In this document: positions 24,401 to 35,938 of the stretch, one piece after another
How the letters are laid out: every line of letters starts with the position of its first letter
How positions within the stretch are numbered: position 1 is the stretch's first letter
DNA from: Petrosia ficiformis
Lineage: Eukaryota > Porifera > Demospongiae > Haplosclerida > Petrosiidae
NCBI GenBank assembly: GCA_947044365.1
Contig: OX345649.1
Span: 3,302,633-3,366,632, forward strand
Length of the DNA stretch: 64,000 bases
Reading direction: 5' to 3'
Notes under the pieces: model-generated
Databases searched by the model: none
What the model was told of the DNA's origin: nothing
Seen by the model: only the letters and a program-made list of their open reading frames with translations
Program-made: the position numbers and the translations under genes

Positions 24401-27400
24401 AGTGTCTATAGTGACAGCTGCAACTGAACACTCATAAATGTAATAAGGATGAAGGGAACTAATAGTTATTGTAGTTTCTGTTGTGTTATAAGTTGTAACA
24501 ATATTAGTATTTGTTTCTGTCAGTTTTACAATGTAGCTTCGAATTATTCCATTGTGGTTGTTGGACAGTGGAGGTAACCAATGAAGACTCAACGTAGTTG
24601 AAGTGACATCACTGTCGAAAGATAATGCCTCAGGAGCAGAAGAAGGAGCTAAATAATTATGAGAATATTTTTTGTGTGTGTGATACTGAATCTATACTAA
24701 CCAGCTTCATCAGTTTCAAAGTACAAATAAGTTGTGAAAGGACCCATCCCTACTGAGGTGTATGCAGCTACAGCACATCGATAAATTGTAAAAGGCTTCA
24801 ACATCCCCACTGTTATCTGAGTAGAGGTAGTGAAGAAGGACATCTGCTCTCCAGTGACAGTGTTTATTAAAGAAACATTATATTCAGTAATGATCCCATT
24901 TTGTTCTGACAGAGGAGGTGGATTCCATTCTAATAACACTCCAGTTGAATTATGAACTGTAATACTAAAGTCAGTAGGAGAGCTTGATGGTACTATATAA
25001 AACAATAAAATATATTATTAAATAATAATTATTATATAATATAACTACATATATTATTGTAATAATAATATCACCCTTTGCATTGAGAGTTTTATTATGG
25101 AACAAGGATGAATGGAGTCCGGAGCCCATTAAGGTAGAAATTACATAAATGAATGCAATATAATCAAGATTGTTTGTTAGTTCCCCCCAAGTTCACACAT
25201 AAAAATACACGTGGAGCAAAGGGTGCATGCTATGTGTTTTATTATTTATACATCAGTGGAATTTCTATAATTTAAATTTAAAACTGAAATTTTTATAGTG
25301 ATTACTATTATACAGAAACACTTGAACTTACCATCTTCGTTAGTTTTGTATGATGTTACAATTGAGAATGGTCCTAGTTCAACAGTGAATGCTGCTATTG
25401 ATATCATATAGGTATAGTATGGATGTAAATCATTCAGAAATGCACTATTAGTATATGCAGTAACTTCAAAATTGAGTCCATGGTCAGCTACAGTGATATT
25501 AATTATGTAAGATCTAACAATTCCATTTTCATCCTCAGGTTGTAATGGATTCCAAGAAATATTCAATGTAGTTGAAGTAATGCCATTAGATATTACATTA
25601 GTTGGAGGTGAGATGGGAGCTATAGTAAACAAAAACAGTTAATATACAATTATAATGTATCTGGTCACTTGCTTACCGCTTTCAGGCATTCTAAGAGTAA
25701 CTGTGATGAATGGTCCATTACCTATAGTCACTGCTGATACGCTGCACTTGTAAGTATAAAATGGATGAAGATTTGGAATGGTTATATATGTTTCAATAAC
25801 ACTGAGTGTTGAGAAAACACCTGTTTCTAATTCAATAACTGTCAAATTATAATATTGTATAATTCCATTTGTTCCAGAAGGATCTGGTGGGTACCACTGT
25901 AACTGTAATGATGTAGGATCCAATGATGATGCATTAAGCTGCTCTGGTGGACTAGATGGAACTGAGCAAATAATGACATTATATGAATATTGTCAAACAT
26001 TAATTTACCATCTTGTAATGTAGTGATATTGTATGTCTGTGAGTATGGTCCTGTCTCCACAGTAACTGCTGCTACTTTCACATAATATAAAGTGTAAGGG
26101 CTCAGAAGTGAAACATTAAGACTATTCTGTTGAGACTGAAAGGAAAAGCTTTGTTTATTGTCAGCACTAAACACAAGAACTGAGTATTCACGAATGATGC
26201 CATTCTGATCAGCAAAAGGTGGAGGAGACCATGTGATGCTAACAGTAGTTGAGTTTGTTACTGAAACTAAAACTGATTGTGGTGGTGACAATGGAGCTAA
26301 AGCCAAATTGAAAGAAAAATAAATGATATAGTGCATTTAAATATAATAGTAATTATTCCTTACCGGCTTCTTCAGTAACAATACTAATAGTTGTTGTGTA
26401 AGGTCCTTCTTCAACAGTGACAGCAACAATATGGCAGTGATATATGTGATAAGGCTTCAAACCAGTCACAATGATTTGAGTCTGGTTGGTAGACTCCTGA
26501 AAGAAATATCCAGTTGCTGATTCAGTTACATTCACACGATACTCCCTAATGATTCCATTATGGTCTTGTGGATCAGGAGGATCCCAAGTTATATGAATGC
26601 TAGTGGAACTCAGAGCAATTCCACTAGCATGAAGAGGAGGAGTACCAGGAGCTGTATATAGTAATCAAATATTAATAACAACTGTAATCCTGATCAGACT
26701 AGATCAAGTAATGTAATGTAACATTATTCACATTCTTAAAATTGATGGAGTTATTTATTTTCACCTGTTTCATCTGTTTGAATAAAATACAAGTGACTGA
26801 ATGGTCCTACTCCCACTGTTGTCTCTGCTGCTACTACACAAACATATGTAGTATATGGATCTAGTCCTGTTATAGTGATATATGTTAGTGCAGTCATGTA
26901 CTGCATAGTGTCCAATGTTTCTGTATGAGTCACATTGATAACATATTGAATAATATCTCCGTTTTGTTGGCTAGGAGCTGGTGGATTCCATGAAAGATAT
27001 ATTGAATAAGGGGATGTTGAGTTTCCTGTGACTTCTTCAGGAAATCCACTTGGTACTGTATCAGAAATGAAAGTATACAATAGTTAAAAAGTATATATAA
27101 CTTTCAATTACCATCTTCAGGCATGGTGATACTGAATACTGTGCTGTATGGACCAGCAGCTACAGTGAAAGCAGTGACTGAGAAATGGTAACTGAAAGAA
27201 GGAATGAGAAATCCTATTATGGCTACTCTACCCGTAAACACTTCTGTACGATTCATTCCAGTTTCCACTGTGTAGACATTGACCCAATATTGTCTGATTA
27301 TACCATTGTGATAATCCGGAGAAGGTGGATCCCACTGGATGGCTACAGTACTTGCGTCAATGGAATATCCACTTGTAATGACTGGAGGAGAGCTAGGAGC

Positions 27401-29958
27401 TGAACACAAAAATATGAAAATACTCTTAGGAACAATAATTCATTTACCATCTTCAGGTGTTGTAATTAAATATTCTTGTGTAAAGGGGCCTAGTCCAATG
27501 CTGGTTTCAGCAGCTACTATACAGGAATATGTGGTGAATGGAGTCAAACCAGTAACTTCAATGAATACATCACTTGTTGTGTAATTAAAATTGACTCCTG
27601 TTTCAAGAATCATTACTCTTAGCTGATATGAGATAATTACGCCATTTTGGTGATTTTTGGGAGGGGGATTCCAGTAGAAACTGATGGAGTAAGAAGAGAC
27701 AATAGTGCCATTGAAATTCTCGGGAGATTCACTGGGTACTGTGAAAGTCAATTTAATCAGTGAACAAAAATGCATGTACAATATAAGAGGCTAACCTTCC
27801 TCTGCTGTAGTAATGTTAATAGGAGTTGAGAATGGACCTAGACCTACTGTATATGCAGCTATTTTATATTCATATGTATATGCAGGATGAAGTGATATCA
27901 CAGATAGACTAGTAGTATATGAAGTATATTGTAAGATATCACCAGTCTCAATTTCTATAATTATTATTGTGTAGTGTGTAATAACACCATTTTGGTCATT
28001 GAAACCAGGTGGACTCCAGGTGATTGAAAATCCAGTAGCTGTTATTGATGGTGTTAAAGAGGGAACTGGTGGAGCAGACGGAGCTACAGGAATATTGAAA
28101 AAGATGATAGCGAAGCAAAAAAATAAAAAAATATTTCATACCATCCTCAGGAGTATTCAGTACAAACTGTGTACCAAAAGGACCTGTTCCGACACCTGTC
28201 TGAGCAGCAATTATACAAATATATGTCCTGAATGGTCTGAGTGCAGTAACAATCAGATATGTAGTATTTGAATAAAGCAGAAATGTTTCATTTGTCTCCA
28301 GTACTGACACACTAATGATATAACCAGTTATGACTCCATTTTGTTGATCAAATGGTGGTGGCTCCCAGGTTAGAATAGCAGAATAGGGAGATGTTGTAGT
28401 AGCATTAAACATTTGAGGTGAATTACTAGGAGCTGTATGATAGGGTAATTATTTATTAACAAATTTAATTGTTGCACAGAACATTACAAATGTACACATA
28501 CCATCTTCAGGCATTTCAATGAAGATCACTTCTGATGGAGGTCCAATAAGAATAGTTACAGCACTGATAGTGATGTTGTAGCGATAACTAGCATGAAGAT
28601 AGTTAATACTGACTGAGAGATTCTGAGATATCTCAACAAATACAGATCCAGACTCAATCTCAACTATGATAATCACATACTCTCTTATGATGCCATTCTG
28701 TTCACTCTGTGGAGGAGGAACCCATGATAGGTCTATTATATTTGGTCCCGAAACTGCTGTGGAAATTGCTGACGGTGGAGACGTAGGAGCTGTGTATATT
28801 GAATAAATGAAAAAACAAACGAATGATTTGTTATTAACAGATTTTATAGATATTTCATACCATCTTCTGGCATTGTCAGTGTGAACCCACTGCTAAATGG
28901 ACCTTGCTCAATTGTTACTGCAGCTATCTTGAAAGTATAAGTATAGTAGGCATGTAGAAAATCAAGATAAATATATGTATAATTAGAAGTAATTTCAAAA
29001 GTTGCATTTGTGTCCATTTCAGTTATGAAAATGACATAGAATTGTATAATTCCATTCTGTCCTTCAATTGGTGGTGGATACCAGGTCAGATTTAAGGAAG
29101 TGGAAGAATCATTAAACAGAACATATGAAGGGTTTTGAGGTGTTGATGTAGGGGCTAAGTAAATTTAAAATTGATTACAAATTCAACTTATACAATCACT
29201 ACGTTTACCTGCTTGAAGAGTATTAACTATGATTGGTACATTGAATGGGTAAGTTTCATTTCCAACTACTCTAACTCTGCAGCTGTATGTATAGTGTGGA
29301 TGAAGAGAAATTATGTTAGCATATGTCTCCACAGCATGGAAAGTCCAGTCACGATTTGTTTCAATTTCATCAATTTCTACAATGTAGTGATATATGACAA
29401 TTCCAGACACCATTAGAACATCCCACGAAAGATATATTGCTGTTGAACTTAATGCAACCCCTGTGAAGTTCACTGCAACTGCTACAAAGGTGATAATATT
29501 AACAATGAATAACTGAAACATACCTCGGTTGTTTGTTTACTGTTAACAAAATTCATAAAGTTAATGAATATGTTATTAAAATACTTACTTCCTGTGACTA
29601 CAAGTGTGAATGAACTGGAATGAGTGACTGTTCCATTTGGCAAAGTGTTTGATCCAGAACATTTGTATATTCCTTCATTGCTTATTGTCAAGGAAGTGAT
29701 GTATAGAACCGTATTGACAATTGTGCTGTTAACAATTGATTGAGTCAATTGAATGTCACCAGTTGAGGAAAGGATGATACCATCTTTGTACCATGTTATA
29801 GTGGGCTGTGGCTTCCCAACTGCATTGCAATTAACAGTTAATGTAGCTCCATAATATTCAGAAATTGAGGACTGAAACTGGGTTACAGTCACAGGTTCTG
29901 GAGTGCATATATATATATATATCATAATTGATCTATATATAATTATATATATATAATA

Positions 29959-30001
<43 letters not shown>

Positions 30002-30373
30002 ATATTATATATAATTATATGTATTAGTTAAAGCACCGGTTTCGCTCGTGTTGTCTTGGAAAATATAGCACTGGGGGTGGGGTCTCGAAGCCTCATAAAG
30101 CTTCTCGACCCCACCCCTCGTGCTATATTTTCCATACAACACTCGCACCGGTGCTTTAACTGGTTTATAGTACAGTATTAGTACTTTGGATTGATACAAT
30201 AGAGAAGAAGAATGAAGTACTTAGCGTTCTTGCACTAAACCCGAGGTAAGCGCGTTGTTTTCTAGTGTTATAAACAACATCCGGAAAATATAGAACAGGA
30301 TGTGGTCAAAAAAGTGTGCTATATGGAAAATATAGAACAGTCGGTACCTTTGATGTTAGGCGTGAAAGTGCTT

Positions 30374-30414
<41 letters not shown>

Positions 30415-32622
30415 CATAATAGATATATAAATATATAATCTATAGTATTCAAGGCACCCTAGTATTAGAGGCACCCTATCATTTATATATACTTTATACT
30501 GGAATTGCTACAACGTATAGCCATAATTAATATTATATTTATTGTGAACATACATTTGTAATATTAGTTAATTTAAAGGGTCATATACTGCCGGAAGTGG
30601 TATCTTACAAGCGACATCGTTGCTTTATCTAACCATAATCACATGGTTCCTATCAGATTCCACGCTGCATGCAGTAGTGGGCACATCTCTCTCCCACACC
30701 CTCTTAATATTCTAACTACAACTAATTATAAGTGCTGTGCCTCCCCAAAAATGTCAATGTTTCTCCACCTGTGAGACATAAGTGTGGTCTCTGCATTAGC
30801 AATACGATTATTACAACCCTAATCCTGAACATACCTGTTGAATTATCACCAGTTTCGACACTCAATTGTACGGTACTTGCTGAATCTTTACTTTCAATTG
30901 CTATGTACACTGTATCAGCAGAGTCAGGATTTGTGAGATCATCTGGATCAATAAAAACATCTTCCCATCCGTTAGTTTCCAACATAGCATCATGAAACGC
31001 CTCATTTGGGGTTGAAATAACAGTAGACACATACACGATAGCAGTCCCATTTGTGACTTGAAGTTTTACAGTGATTCCATCATCACTAAGAGGGTAGTTA
31101 ACATACTTTGTTTGATTGTCATGAATTGTGTCTGAAATTTTATCATCAATAGACAGGTCTGGTGAAGCTGAGAGTTAAATAAAACTATTTTAATTTTATA
31201 TTTGACAAATATAATTCACATACCTACACATGCTTCTTGACTGATGGTCACTTGGAGATTACTTAGTAGGTTTGAATCAAAGTTGCTTATAAAGGCAGCA
31301 TAGGATGGTTCAGAAGCTATTGCATTTAATTCATTTGTATTTGCTCCTGAAATCCCAATTCCAAACCCTATAATTCCTCCATTGTGTAAAGCATTGGCTG
31401 CAACTACAGTACTTGAATAACTATTTGAATAACCATCTGTAATCACAATAGCAATTCGAGGTATTCCAGTGCTAACTGGCCGTGCTCCATTTGATTCTGT
31501 AAATCCAATTGTGCGAACGGCATTCAATGCCGATGCTGTGTTAGTACCTCCACCGCTGTAAGGAAGTGAATTGACTGCAGAAAGCACTTCAGACTTGGTG
31601 GTGTAAGTGTTTAGATAGAAGTGAAATGTGTAGGAACTTCCATAAGACATTACTCCTACTCGGACATTGTCAGGACCAATCTCAAAACTGTCTACAATAT
31701 CATAAACAAATTGTTTCATCAGTTGGAAATCAGAGTAACCAACACTACCAGAAGCATCCATCACAAAGAATAGATCCAGACCATTCACATCACAATCTAT
31801 ATATATAATTATTATTATACATATATAATATATTATTTAGTATTATATTATATATAATATAATTAAATATATATATATATATATATATAATGATCAAAAG
31901 TAGTAACGAATTTACAGTGATATGCATGGTTGCTGCTTCTTCTGAGTATATATATAACCCTCATACCTCAACATTTATATAAGGACATGCAATAACAGCT
32001 TTAGCATTTTAATTTTCTATAGCTTGTAATATTGGATACAACAAGCCCGAGAGCTAAAATTCTTACCTTCATCGTCGTTAAGTGTGTTTACAGCAGTCAC
32101 AAAGTCTGACTGTGCCCCACCTGAGCTGGTGTAGTAGTTAGCCCAGTAGTTGCCTTGACCACTGATGTCAGTTGAAAAAGGGATGGCAGCCGATATCACC
32201 TCCAAGTAAAGTCTTGCAGCAATAGCTGAATAGAGTGGTTTTCGTAGATCAGACCATACGGTGGAAGCCCAGTTAATACCGAAATTCGTGGAAATCCCCT
32301 GAAGTAGTTGCGAAGAAACAGTTTTTGTCGAGGTAAATTTTGCTGAACTGAGCTGCCAAATTCCACCATCGTTGTTACTACCATCATAAGTATCTGAGTC
32401 AGTTCCATCTCGTGTCTCCACGTATGCGATTCGACGTAGGAGCTGTCTATCGCTCGAGAAAAGATTGTGGAGAGAAATCTTTGCTATACAGGCATGTACA
32501 ACAGATGTTCCATTCGCTTCAGGCACCAGGGTGAGGTCTACCGGTACCGATAGACTGACGGGATATGAAATAGTGAAAATAATTACTATTATGCTGAATG
32601 CAGCCATCTCCATAAACATCAC
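17733..32622 (-). CDS. Receptor gene A: giant lysozyme-like / vWA / Ig / 29xFN3 single-pass membrane protein
   Basis: This apparently complete gene of about 40 exons encodes roughly 3,500 residues. In order: signal peptide and lysozyme-like domain (32,067-32,622), vWA (31,224-31,796), unassigned domain (30,835-31,167), Ig (29,589-29,897), about 29 FN3 domains (18,777-29,481), membrane helix (18,555-18,711) and an acidic tail ending at the TGA at 17,733. The start is either the ATG at 32,622 or the in-frame ATG at 32,607. The second gives MAAFS, matching the paralogue's only start. Introns between FN3 exons are mostly 45-75 bp and phase 1. No stop or frameshift was seen in the exons I read. 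It resembles no single named gene; the tail carries no kinase or phosphatase. Adhesion or recognition at the cell surface is inferred from the domains. Confidence 0.82.
18555..18711 (-). other. Receptor A transmembrane exon
   Basis: The exon encodes a short acidic stalk (SRLEDESDNT), a hydrophobic helix of about 25 residues (IIITIAAPVGSVVILIVILL and following LAIACFVAV) and a basic stop-transfer sequence KRRNKNKER. This orients the FN3 array outside and the tyrosine tail inside. Confidence 0.85.
18777..20022 (-). other. Receptor A membrane-proximal FN3 domains 27-29 (two of them split by introns)
   Basis: Domain 27 is one long exon (19,654-20,022). Domain 28 is split into 19,402-19,596 and 19,252-19,353. 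Domain 29 is split into about 19,070-19,204, 18,905-19,003 and 18,777-18,850. Typical FN3 landmarks are VELSWRPPEK, TIMWLPPDPLDANGIIT and VQLTWEPPESPNGVIDGYQI. The intron splits set these domains apart from the single-exon domains further out. These are also the exons copied in the relic modules at 33,895-35,300 and 61,735-62,460. Confidence 0.75.
20132..20491 (-). other. Receptor A FN3 domain 26 with cytokine-receptor-like C-x9-C-x-W signature
   Basis: The exon encodes RCHAATSEILSCSWKHPE followed by YYVTEYQLKYRL. Two cysteines nine residues apart with the second followed by x-W is the signature of the N-terminal FN3 module of class I cytokine receptors. A WSxWS motif is not visible in the next domain. 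The paralogue has the same residues at about 38,780-38,850. Confidence 0.6.
20554..29481 (-). other. Receptor A FN3 array, domains 1-25, mostly one phase 1-1 exon per domain
   Basis: Exons, high to low coordinate (approximate): 29,209-29,481; 28,861-29,154; 28,502-28,789; 28,140-28,432; 27,797-28,083; 27,448-27,737; 27,111-27,402; 26,765-27,057; 26,363-26,654; 26,009-26,296; 25,676-25,963; 25,332-25,621; 24,703-24,993; 24,359-24,649; 24,020-24,307; 23,661-23,952; 23,328-23,606; 22,981-23,272; 22,632-22,919; 22,290-22,576; 21,947-22,232; 21,609-21,892; 21,271-21,558; 20,930-21,213; 20,554-20,858. Each opens with (A/V)PSxxP, has a W-x-P-P core with QNGII and a Y or F near LHPYYTY, and ends with a variant of MPEDG. 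Asn-X-Ser/Thr sites are abundant, so the array is probably heavily glycosylated. Confidence 0.85.
29589..29897 (-). other. Receptor A Ig domain exon
   Basis: A single I-set-like Ig domain opens EPVTVTQ, with Cys in LTVNCNAVGKPQPTITWYKDG, the invariant Trp in the same stretch, and the second Cys in GIYKCSGSN. The intron phases match the neighbouring FN3 exons. The paralogue's copy is 48,360-48,665. Confidence 0.88.
29908..30020. repeat. TA-rich low-complexity tract
   Basis: Alternating TA/TTA runs lie in the intron between the Ig exon and the unassigned-domain exon of receptor A. They flank the palindromic element at 30,026-30,161. Confidence 0.85.
30026..30416. mobile_element. palindromic hairpin element flanked by TA tracts
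   Basis: Arms of about 60 bp open AGTTAAAGCACCGG and close CCGGTGCTTTAACT (30,026-30,161), meeting around TCATAAAG. A second end, AAAGTGCTTTAAA, lies at about 30,363-30,377 before another TA run (30,378-30,416). A fragment of the same family, AACACTCGCATCGGTGCTTT, is at 53,262-53,281. There is no coding capacity; it is probably a non-autonomous DNA element inserted in a TA repeat in a receptor A intron. Confidence 0.65.
30835..31167 (-). other. Receptor A unassigned domain between vWA and Ig
   Basis: This 333 bp exon encodes 111 residues with alternating hydrophobic strands (VKLQVTNGTAIVYVSTVIST) and an acidic stretch with NGWEDVFIDPDDLTNP. I do not recognise the family; it looks like a small beta-rich module. 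The paralogue's exon (49,032-49,364) is the same length. Confidence 0.6.
31224..31796 (-). other. Receptor A von Willebrand factor A domain exon
   Basis: The exon opens DCDVNGLDLFFVMDASGSVG, giving the DxSxS part of a metal-ion-dependent adhesion site. The Thr of GGGTNTASALN and the Asp of IVITDGYSNS complete it. vWA domains with an intact MIDAS bind protein ligands through a divalent cation. The length (573 bp) is identical in the paralogue. Confidence 0.9.
32067..32622 (-). other. Receptor A first exon: signal peptide and lysozyme-like domain
   Basis: A hydrophobic leader (MAAFSIIVIIFTISYPVSLS) precedes about 155 residues with LLRRIAYVETRDGTD and NNDGGIWQLSSAKF. The Glu in YVET and the GIWQL segment are placed like the catalytic Glu and G-x-x-Q motif of goose-type lysozymes and soluble transglycosylases. 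LRKPLYSAIAARLYLEV follows. I have seen this type of domain next to vWA in other marine invertebrates, but catalytic activity is not shown. The donor after AATGATGAAG is at 32,066. Confidence 0.65.
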
Positions 32623-32745
32623 TGAGACAAACTATACTAGAGATAAAAAATGTGACTATATATACATAAATATGAATCACGGGAAAAAAAAACGATCTGT
32701 TAAAAACGTGACAATAAATGATCTTATAAAATTCACATATATAGA

Positions 32746-32821
<76 letters not shown>

Positions 32822-33890
32822 TTTCATTAAACTTAAGCATCTAAGAATACATGATAGTGACGATACATACAAATAATTATTGTTCTTTCTTGTTAATTAT
32901 ATAGAAGACAGATTATATCGAAATGTTATGAATGATTTGCAATTGGTGGATGCTGGCTGATCACTCGTACCAGGGGTATACAAATTTTGGTCCATGTAGT
33001 GCTACTATGTAATTATAATAATTATAACACATAACAGTACAGTGCTACAATTATAATTATATTAATTTTATATTATTATTGTTTAGTAACATCATTTGCA
33101 TCATCAGGATGTTTCTGTATGCTGCTCTATAATTATAATATATTTACTTATTAAGCTGCTCTGATCCATCATGATAAATATGTAAGTTACTGTAATGCAA
33201 GTATATAATTATTCATTGGAATTACAATCTCTTGGAGGTCTTCTTATTCACAATCTAAAATGTGATGACATTTAACAATTGAGTACAAGTTTAATTATAT
33301 TCATTCATGTAAACAGAATTACAAGCACATTACAAAATGATTAGATGAATATACTTTATGATACAAATGCCACCCAAAACATTAGTATTTCAAAATTTGT
33401 GAATGATGAATAATGTTCTTTATGGGAGAATAGCTTATCAATGTAAAATCACTCCAAATCTCTACTTTGCATGCCAGGAATAGTCTCACTTTTTTGACAA
33501 CCATGGCCCCGTTCTAGCTGAAAAGAGCAATCCTGTGATGGTGATGATGTGAATCAAATCAAATCCTGTAAAAGTATTTCCTAACACAATAAATTATTTA
33601 TATCAACTGCCAACCCATCAGCCGCTTTTAACTCGCCAAGCATTCAGTGACAATTTCAGTTGATTAGTCCGGCACTAACTGGTTGGTTAGAAGAGCAGGT
33701 AAAGTTGTGGCAATCGACTATATAAACATATTTGACCACACCCCTTATGTTGCTGGCCGGCCAGGCCTAGAAAAAGGAGAACTTAAATCTGTAGATTTGT
33801 AAAGTCAAAACAAATAAACTGAAACAATATATATAATGGAAAAATATTTGATACCGTTAGCAAATCAGAATGAAATTATAGTTATGGACT
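32623..33890. other. upstream region of receptor gene A
   Basis: It holds a long TA microsatellite (32,745-32,818) shortly upstream of the start codon and otherwise AT-rich sequence without exons I can recognise. The promoter of receptor A should lie here, but no motif is convincing. Confidence 0.45.
32745..32818. repeat. (TA)n microsatellite upstream of receptor A
   Basis: About 37 TA units lie 120-195 bp upstream of the start codon. A similarly long TA run lies beside the first exon of receptor B (53,739-53,802), but on the intron side. Confidence 0.92.
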
Positions 33891-33894
33891 GGCA

Positions 33895-34365
33895 TACATG
33901 ACCAGTATAAGTAATTTGATAACCACAAACCTCCATTTGGACGTTTAGGAGGTTCTAAGTCAACTGAACAGTATTATACCAGGTCTCAATGCAATAGGAC
34001 TATATGGTACTATATAAAAATAAACAAGGAACTATTAATCACTTCATAGCTTCTTTAATATACCTTCTTCCAGAGGGAAGAATGAATATAACGATGAATA
34101 CGTTCCCCAACCTTCTGTTGTTTTGGTGTAATTGTTATACTAATGCTTTCATAAACATGCAGACCTACATAAACCAGTCAATGACATGAATCAACAATTT
34201 ACCATATTTGGAGAATGACAACTGATCAGCAGGTAATAAGAACTCAGTAGTCTCCAGTATATCTCCTCTCTTGTATATAAACTTCAATGAAAACATTGTC
34301 CCATTAGGGTCAGGTGGTAACAACATGACTGTCGCAGTCACTTCTGTCCAGAAAGTGCTGATGTA
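33895..34365 (-). pseudogene. relic of receptor FN3 28-29 exons (first fragment)
   Basis: Blocks 33,897-34,020, 34,062-34,162 and 34,200-34,360 match the split exons of FN3 domains 29 and 28 in receptors A and B. They carry deletions and base changes that break the frame. The flanking exons of the gene are missing, so this is a dead fragment. Confidence 0.75.
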
Positions 34366-34440
34366 TAGAGAAAAAGGAGTTTCTAATTATCAGCAATCTA
34401 CAATGAATTTAATTATACATATCTGTTGCAGGCATGACTT

Positions 34441-35300
34441 GTTATCTTTCATGACCAGTATATGTAATTTGATAACCATCAATCGCTCCGTTTGGACTCT
34501 CAGGAGGTTCCCATGTCAATTGAGCAGTATTGTCACTAAGTAGCTCAGCTCTCAATGCAACAGGACTACTCGGTACTAAAAATATACAACAATTATTAAT
34601 TGTTTGACAACTTCTTTAATATACCTTCTTTTAGAGTGAAGAATGAATGGTCCCCAACCTTCTGCTATTTTTGCCGCAATTGTTATTCTGATATTTTCAC
34701 AAGCATGCAGACCTACATAAACCAGTCAATGACATGAATCTATAATATAAACTACTTTTTTTGGAGAACAACAACTGATCAGCTCTTGCAAACCTCAATG
34801 AAAACATTGTGATGATACCATTAGCATCAAGTGGGTCGGGTGGTAACCACATGATTGTAATAGATGTCACAGTCACTTCTGAAACAGTAATATTTTGTGG
34901 TGGTCCAGAAGGTGCTGATGCGTAGGAAAAGAAGTTTCTAATTACACCAACAATGGATTTTAATTATACATACCGGCATGCCTTGTATCAATGGTTTTGA
35001 ACTCATTCCAGTTCCTCCTTGGTCCATAATACTAACAGAAAAACTGTATTAAAAGTTTTCTTCCAACTCTTCAACCAGATATTGTTCAGTGAGTAATGGT
35101 TCAGTAGCAAGACTAGGATCAGGATTATTTGCTTGTGGAGTGAAATCAGTGAATAGAATCGTTTCACTATGAGAATCATTTGCCCTTTTGTATTTCAATT
35201 ACTTGGTGAATATCTTGTAGTTGTAATGGCATAAAAGTCAATCTTGTTCTTGCAGTTGTTGGATTGAATATGAACAGATAACTCTTTCACCCAAACATCA
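34441..35300 (-). pseudogene. relic of receptor FN3 27-29 exons (second fragment)
   Basis: Blocks 34,441-34,577, 34,623-34,715, 34,755-34,920 and 34,972-35,300 repeat domain 29 and 28 exon halves and then most of domain 27. Small deletions break the exons, for example in the end of domain 27. The order matches the intact gene. It directly follows the first fragment, so the same exons were captured twice. A related relic is at 61,735-62,460. Confidence 0.78.
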
Positions 35301-35484
35301 TATAATTACAGAAGAATAGAAGGTAGTATGTATGTTACTTGACGGTTAACCATTAATAATACATAGCTCAGTGTATATAATAGGACATAGATATTAAATA
35401 TTTGTGTATACAAATGAAATCATACCAACTGCAATCGTTCGTTACCCTAGGTAAAACAAATTTTTTTTATTTTCCTTTGTTTGT

Positions 35485-35583
35485 AGTGCAGCTAAACTTT
35501 GGAATTACCTTTCATATGATATTGTGCATGCTTTTACTGTTTATGCTTTCAGATCTCAGCTTAAAGGATATTTAGTCATGTAA
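35485..35583 (+). mobile_element. 3' remnant of a non-LTR retrotransposon reverse transcriptase
   Basis: The plus-strand frame reads SAAKLWNYLSYDIVHAF followed by FRSQLKGYLVM and a stop. An A-x-LWN-x-L...F-x-x-x-LK-x-YL ending is typical of the C-terminus of LINE reverse-transcriptase proteins. Homology with 62,642-62,767 begins near 35,435. No upstream domains are present, consistent with a truncated insertion or a captured fragment. Confidence 0.6.
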
Positions 35584-35938
35584 TTATCTTATTGTTTTCA
35601 GTCTGTTTTTAGTATGATTCAGAACTAATTTTATTTGAACTTAATGTGGACTTATATATATATATAATTATTTATACTGACAGAAACTCAATGTGTCAAG
35701 CAAATGAACAAGATAACAATAACAACAAGAATAAAAACGTCTTAGAACAATACATTAGAACAATACAAAGATAATATGATAGATAATGTAGAGTGAGCCA
35801 TAAGTCTTGTGATATTACAATACACTAGTGAGTCTCTATTACAGTTTACAAAATAAAAACTAAACTGAAAATATTTAAAAAGATAAATAGGCACACAAAC
35901 GCCATAACACGGATGACACAAAAAAATTATTTCCTTTA
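35584..35938. other. spacer between LINE remnant and receptor B stop
   Basis: AT-rich sequence matches 63,226-63,548 upstream of the third copy's stop, with about 460 bp missing relative to that locus (62,762-63,226). No gene is seen. Confidence 0.6.

Noticed and set aside
27185..27584. Plus-strand open frames antisense to FN3 exons
   Set aside because: They mirror minus-strand FN3 exons that have clear homology and splice sites; the antisense translations show no domain and recur in B only because the exons are conserved.
20554..29481. CRISPR-like or satellite periodicity of about 340 bp
   Set aside because: The period comes from FN3 exons plus short introns; units are diverged and encode protein domains.
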